From Candidatus Zhuqueibacterota bacterium 4484_87 (GTDB taxonomy: Bacteria > Zhuqueibacterota > Zhuqueibacteria > Thermofontimicrobiales > Thermofontimicrobiaceae), in NCBI GenBank assembly GCA_002085355.1, contig NATN01000012.1:1-34033 (forward strand): 34,033 nucleotides of DNA, read 5' to 3'. The notes beneath the pieces are model-generated. The model saw nothing but the letters and a program-made list of their open reading frames with translations. It was not told where the DNA came from and did not search any database. A program made the position numbers and the translations under genes. Of the stretch, positions 29,915-34,033 are shown piece after piece (the first letter of the stretch is position 1; every line of letters begins with the position of its first letter).

Positions 29915-32356
29915 TCAAACATCAAAAGGTGTTAATTGTTTTTGATCAACCTGAATCAAAAGCGCTTTTCGATGCACGCGGCTCAGAGCGATTTCTTCAT
30001 CGCTCATGCTGAACATTTCCCCTAAAACCTCTTGCACGCGCGCTGTTTTTGATTCCTGAAAAGTCAGCGTCATCACTAATTTTTGTGAAGCTCTGTCCAG
30101 ATTGACCGCTTCGACATAAGGCCTAATGTCAACATCCACGACATCGTTCTTGCGCTGACGCTTGACAATAACGCTCTCACGCGCGATAAACCGGATAATT
30201 TTTTCATTCATCTGCGCTTTGTCAAAAATATCCGGCAGTTTTATTTCATAAATAGCCCGATTTATCGCTGCTGCCAGCGATCGCGGTTTCCCGAAAATAT
30301 TTTTCGCTTTCAAGATTCGCAGCCCTCGCGGAAGTACGCGATTCAAATGAGTAATGATCTCTTTGCCACGCTCCTGAAAATAATGTACATCCAAATATTC
30401 CGCTTCACTGGTAAAGCCGATTGCCAAAGGCGGACTGTACGCAATTTTCGGATGCGGGTGAAATCCCTGTGAATACGCAAGCTTAATTCCGGCACGCCGG
30501 AACGCACGCTCAAAGATTGTTACCAAATCCAAATGTGAAGTAAACCGAACATCCTCACCTTTGGAATAGCGCAGCCGAATCAAGCGAGCTTCAGGTTGGG
30601 CAGTTTCCGCAACTTTGCGCAGAGATCTGCCGTAAAAATCCTGTTTTTTTTCGCTCTCCGCAGCTTTCGCTGACTTTGTCTCTGCTTTTGCTGCGTTTCC
30701 GCGAATAATTTCCTGACAAGACGCTGTATCCATCAGACCGCAGCCATGACAGGTTGAAGTACGGCAATCTGATGTCGGAGTTTTCTCCAAAGATTTTTGA
30801 TATTCTTTGACGAGGTATTTTTTTGCCACGCCTTTATCAATGTGCGCCATAACGCCTTCCAAAAACGCAACTTCAGGATCCCGCCAACTGAATTTGAACA
30901 TGGAATTTGCCAGACGATCTTTCAGATAAAAAATCTTCTGCCGCATTTCCTCAATGGGGCTTTGCGCTACCCACTGGAAAGGCGTTCCTGCTTTAGGGCA
31001 AAACGGTGAGACAGAAATATTGATATTTTTCCCCCGATAACTCTGCGCAATCTTTCTCACCTCGCGGACAAGTTCGACAATTCCCTCTAAATCCTCCTCT
31101 TTTTCTCCCGGCAATCCGATCATAAAGTACAGCTTGACTGAATTCCAGCCCTCGGAAAATGCAATCTCTGCTGCACGCAACAGGTCTTCGTTGGAATTGG
31201 TTTTGTTGATAATGTTGCGCAATTCAGCAGTACCAGCCTCTGGTGCCAGTGTAAGGCCGGTCTTGCGAATTTTTCTTCCAAAGCGCGCCATTTCCGGCGT
31301 AAAACTTTCTGTGCGCAATGACGGAAACGACACTGTGACCATGTCAGCTTCCAGTTTACGCGACAATCTTGTTAGAAGCGGCAGAAGCTGGCTGTAATCA
31401 GAAGTAGAAAGCGATGCCAGCGAAATTTCATCATAACCGGTATTTTTTATCACAGCTTCAATATGTCGCTCCAGTTCCTCAACACTTCGCTCGCGAACGG
31501 GTCTGTAAATATATCCGGCATTACAAAAACGGCAGCCCTGAGTGCAGCCGCGCATAATTTCGACTGAATAACGATCATGCGTCGTCTCGATGAGCGGCAC
31601 CAGCGGTTTTGTGGGATAATACTCAGCCTTTAATTCTTCAACGACACGCGCAGTAATTTTCTCAGGCGCATCAGTTTCGGGTTTCGGACGCAGACTTTTG
31701 AAAAGTGCGCCGTCGTACTCTGCCTCATACAAGGACGGCACATAAACACCCTTGATTTTTGCCAGTTCCACGAGCAACGATTCTCTGGAAATTTTCTCCT
31801 TTTTCAGATCACGGAACTTCTCCACAAATTCAGCGACAACTTCCTCGCCGTCTCCGATGACGAAAGCATCAATAAAATCTGCTATTGGTTCAGGATTGAA
31901 CGCACAGGGCCCGCCGGCAATCACGAGCGGATCTGTATCACTGCGATCCCGGGAAAAAACCGGAATGCCGGACAGATTCAGCATATTGAGAATGTTGCTA
32001 AAATGCAGTTCATACTGCAAAGTGAAGCCGACAATATCAAAATCTCGGACGGATTTTTTTGATTCCAAAGAAAAAAGCGGCAGAGACTTTTCTCGCAATA
32101 ATGCTTCCATATCTGCTCCGGGCGCATAAACGCGCTCCGCCGCCACATAGTCGATTTTGTTCAGCAGGTGATACAAAATTTCAAAACCGACATGCGACAT
32201 GGCAATTTCATACATATCGGGAAAAGCCAGAGCAAACGTAACATCAACTATGTCCCAGTTTTTTTTGATGACATGTACTTCACTGCCGGTGTAACGGCCT
32301 GGTTTATTCACTAATGGAAGTATTTGATTCTCAATTAATTGCGCAATATCTGCCAT
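29915..32356 (-). CDS. Radical SAM protein (TIGR03960-like) fused to DUF2344
   Basis: From the ATG at 32356 it encodes 813 residues; a TTG start at 32371 would add five. No strong ribosome site is visible. Regions: a B12-binding-like N-terminal part (about 10-220), a radical SAM core with the cluster motif CTQGCRFC (within EIMRGCTQGCRFCNAGYI), an SAM-site GLPGEKEED segment, a Cys-rich linker (DCRTSTCHGCGL, about 555-575), and a C-terminal DUF2344 domain (about 610-813: RYSKGEDVRFTSHLDLV, SQGFHPHPKIAYSPPLAIG). In several phyla these are two neighbouring genes. Its substrate is unknown. The constant linkage to RNase G and ribosomal proteins suggests an RNA- or ribosome-related task, which is inference only. 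Confidence 0.92.
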   Translation of the reverse strand: MADIAQLIENQILPLVNKPGRYTGSEVHVIKKNWDIVDVTFALAFPDMYEIAMSHVGFEILYHLLNKIDYVAAERVYAPGADMEALLREKSLPLFSLESKKSVRDFDIVGFTLQYELHFSNILNMLNLSGIPVFSRDRSDTDPLVIAGGPCAFNPEPIADFIDAFVIGDGEEVVAEFVEKFRDLKKEKISRESLLVELAKIKGVYVPSLYEAEYDGALFKSLRPKPETDAPEKITARVVEELKAEYYPTKPLVPLIETTHDRYSVEIMRGCTQGCRFCNAGYIYRPVRERSVEELERHIEAVIKNTGYDEISLASLSTSDYSQLLPLLTRLSRKLEADMVTVSFPSLRTESFTPEMARFGRKIRKTGLTLAPEAGTAELRNIINKTNSNEDLLRAAEIAFSEGWNSVKLYFMIGLPGEKEEDLEGIVELVREVRKIAQSYRGKNINISVSPFCPKAGTPFQWVAQSPIEEMRQKIFYLKDRLANSMFKFSWRDPEVAFLEGVMAHIDKGVAKKYLVKEYQKSLEKTPTSDCRTSTCHGCGLMDTASCQEIIRGNAAKAETKSAKAAESEKKQDFYGRSLRKVAETAQPEARLIRLRYSKGEDVRFTSHLDLVTIFERAFRRAGIKLAYSQGFHPHPKIAYSPPLAIGFTSEAEYLDVHYFQERGKEIITHLNRVLPRGLRILKAKNIFGKPRSLAAAINRAIYEIKLPDIFDKAQMNEKIIRFIARESVIVKRQRKNDVVDVDIRPYVEAVNLDRASQKLVMTLTFQESKTARVQEVLGEMFSMSDEEIALSRVHRKALLIQVDQKQLTPFDV

Positions 32357-32583
32357 GCAATAATGACCCAAAATTTTGACTTAAAAAAATATTTTCAAAA
32401 AAATAAATTTAACTAAATTTTCAACGAATAGTTGAATTAAAAGTTCCTGTTCAAAAAAACAATTTTCCGCAAAAAGTGCGAGAAATTGACGCAAAGCCAA
32501 AAAAGAAACTTTAAATCATCACCGAGGCATCCATTCTTTTCTCTTTGGGAAAATATTCAACTTTGCTGCTGTAAATAATAACA
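32357..32583. other. AT-rich spacer upstream of the radical SAM gene
   Basis: The gap between the radical SAM start and the terminator of the next transcription unit holds no gene. It contains a small perfect stem TTCAAC-GAATA-GTTGAA (32420-32436) and A/T runs. A promoter for the radical SAM - rng transcript must lie here, but I found only poor candidates. Confidence 0.5.
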
Positions 32584-32615
32584 AAAATCGGGCATGAAAC
32601 TCACTGCCCGATTTT
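32584..32615 (-). terminator. Intrinsic terminator of the oxidoreductase operon
   Basis: Perfect eleven-pair stem AAAATCGGGCA (32584-32594) / TGCCCGATTTT (32605-32615) with a ten-base loop. Read on the minus strand it ends in TTTTTGTTATTATTT. It lies about 45 bases beyond the oxidoreductase stop codon. Confidence 0.85.
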
Positions 32616-32659
32616 CATCATTCACCGTTTTTCTATCTGTCAGCAAAAAACCGGTAAGA

Positions 32660-34033
32660 TCATGCATAGTTTTCCTGAATGTAGCGAACGCCTTCTTGTA
32701 TCGCTTTCACATTGATATCAACATATTTCTTCTTTTTCAGATTCTTCTTAATGGATTCAACTGCCACATTTGGATCCATTATTTTCGTGTATTCCAGATA
32801 AGCGCCGATACAAACGGAATTCGCCACCGCTGTCATTCCCAAATTTGCCGCCATTTCAGTGAGAGGAAGATATAAAACGCGCACATCTGAGCGTTTCACT
32901 TTTCTATCAACGATAGAACTGTTCACGATTATTAAACCGCCTTCCTCTACCGTTTCCTCAAAAGCATCCAGAGACGGACCATTCATGGCAATTAAAACAT
33001 TGGGGTGCGTCGTCAGCGGTGAGCCGATGCGCTTGTTCGATAAAATGACGCTGCAATTCGCCGTGCCGCCGCGCATTTCCGGTCCGTAGGACGGAATCCA
33101 GCTCACATTCAAATCCTGCGTCATGGCAGCATCAGCCAACATGACGCCCATAGTCAACACACCCTGACCGCCAAAACCGGCAATTTTTAAATACTGCTCG
33201 GGGAATTTTTCGATAAAATCTTCGCTGACATTCTTGCTCTCTTCCCCTCCGCTGATTTTAAGAATTTGCAAGACTTCCTCATCGGTCAATTCAGTCTTTC
33301 TAATCGGGCGCGACTCGGCCTCATCGCTGATGTCCTTGAAAACTTTCAGCGGATAGTATGGAATCATTTTTTCCTTAATCCACTTCTGCGCTTCCACAGG
33401 CGTCACTTTCCATCCGGTGGGGCATGGAGAAAGCACCTCCACGAATGAAAAGCCCTTGTTTTCAATCTGGTTTTTCAGCGCTTTTCGGATCGCCTTTTTC
33501 GCACGATTGATGGATTTGAAATCAACCAGCGCCGTTCTTTCCACGTAAATCGGCATTTCCAGCGTGCTGATAATTTCGCACATGCGAATGGGAAAACCCT
33601 CGTTTTGCGACGAGCGGCCCCGAGGGCTGGTCGTTGTTCTTTGCCCAACCATCGTTGTCGGCGCCATCTGACCGCCTGTCATACCGTAAATTGCATTATT
33701 GATAAAAATCACCGTCATATTTTCGCCGCGATTTGCAGCGTTAATAATTTCCAAACCACCGATAGCAGCCAAATCGCCGTCTCCCTGATAGGAAATCACA
33801 ATACTTTCCGGATTCGCACGTTTCAATCCGGTGCCGACAGCGGGCGCTCGCCCGTGAGCTGCCTGGATATTTCCCGTGTCAAAATAGTAATAAGCAAAAA
33901 CCGAACATCCGACCGGAGAAATGACAATTGTCCGATCCTCAATGCCGAAATCTTCTATCGCTTCGGCGAGAATTTTGTGTACATTCCCGTGGCCGCAACC
34001 GGGACAATAGTGTGTTGTCTCCAGATTGGCGCC
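32660..34033 (-). CDS. 2-oxoacid:ferredoxin oxidoreductase, beta-gamma fusion, 5' partial
   Basis: The frame is open to the window edge; 457 codons are visible. The N-terminal part is the thiamine-diphosphate-binding beta subunit: CPGCGHGNVH at the edge, GDGDLAAIGG for Mg-ThDP, and NNAIYGMTGGQMAPTT, typical of the KorB/OorB/VorB group. After a linker (about residues 250-285 of the visible part) comes a complete gamma subunit: LKIAGFGGQGVLTMG, PSYGPEMRGGTANCSV and a Rossmann-like end. It catalyses CoA-dependent oxidative decarboxylation of 2-oxoglutarate or another 2-oxoacid with ferredoxin. Beta and gamma are often separate genes. The alpha subunit and any ferredoxin should lie upstream, outside the window. 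The substrate is not fixed by the sequence. Confidence 0.93.
   Translation of the reverse strand, partial: GANLETTHYCPGCGHGNVHKILAEAIEDFGIEDRTIVISPVGCSVFAYYYFDTGNIQAAHGRAPAVGTGLKRANPESIVISYQGDGDLAAIGGLEIINAANRGENMTVIFINNAIYGMTGGQMAPTTMVGQRTTTSPRGRSSQNEGFPIRMCEIISTLEMPIYVERTALVDFKSINRAKKAIRKALKNQIENKGFSFVEVLSPCPTGWKVTPVEAQKWIKEKMIPYYPLKVFKDISDEAESRPIRKTELTDEEVLQILKISGGEESKNVSEDFIEKFPEQYLKIAGFGGQGVLTMGVMLADAAMTQDLNVSWIPSYGPEMRGGTANCSVILSNKRIGSPLTTHPNVLIAMNGPSLDAFEETVEEGGLIIVNSSIVDRKVKRSDVRVLYLPLTEMAANLGMTAVANSVCIGAYLEYTKIMDPNVAVESIKKNLKKKKYVDINVKAIQEGVRYIQENYA

Noticed and set aside
1..34033. CRISPR arrays, transposons, integrases, tRNA genes, phage genes
   Set aside because: Looked for on both strands; no regularly spaced repeats, transposase motifs or cloverleaf-like segments were recognised by eye.

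Overview
The window looks like a chromosomal piece of a Gram-negative, non-proteobacterial organism, moderately AT-rich by eye. A secretin, an outer-membrane-type lipoprotein, a fused formimidoyltransferase-cyclodeaminase, a fused beta-gamma 2-oxoacid oxidoreductase and the order radical SAM/DUF2344 - RNase G - L21 - L27 all fit the FCB side of the tree (Calditrichota/KSB1-like). This placement is inference from gene content; no rRNA or marker phylogeny was possible. I saw no tRNA, rRNA, CRISPR array, transposase or integrase.

Region 1 (1-16634, plus strand) is a type IV pilus / MSHA-like machine. It starts inside a GspE/PilB-type ATPase and continues with three tandem receiver-only regulators, a membrane histidine-kinase-like protein without a catalytic domain, a PilT-type ATPase, a PilM-PilN-like fusion, a PilO-PilP-like fusion, a secretin with an unusual C-terminal extension, and a 1136-residue lipoprotein made of about ten invasin-like Ig domains. 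After a long inverted repeat come two consecutive PilV-PilW-PilX-like (MshD-MshO-MshP order) triplets. Their N-termini are hydrophobic but lack the usual prepilin cleavage site and Glu5. The PilX-like member of the first triplet has lost its N-terminus. Up to the lipoprotein, gene spacing is mostly under 60 bp, so a long operon is likely.

Region 2 (16635-21803, plus strand) is an AT-rich spacer with a candidate sigma-54 promoter and upstream palindrome, followed by a secreted stand-alone DUF4347-type protein, two GC-rich hairpins, an NtrC-family sigma-54 activator, a fourth receiver-only protein, a small double zinc-ribbon protein and a second GspE/PilB-family ATPase whose catalytic motifs are partly degenerate. 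It reads as a regulatory and effector annex of the pilus locus.

Region 3 (21828-34033, minus strand) is housekeeping: an SH3-parvulin isomerase, a PfkB sugar/nucleoside kinase, bifunctional FTCD, an M24 aminopeptidase, malate dehydrogenase with a clear terminator, L27 and L21 with a good sigma-70 promoter, RNase G, a radical SAM-DUF2344 fusion, and a beta-gamma fused 2-oxoacid:ferredoxin oxidoreductase cut by the window end. It converges on region 2 at a shared bidirectional terminator.

The most unusual biology is in regions 1-2: a pilus machine with one canonical and one degenerate assembly-type ATPase, four stand-alone receivers, a kinase-like protein lacking its kinase domain, pilin-like subunits without leaders, and a putative sigma-54-controlled secreted protein.
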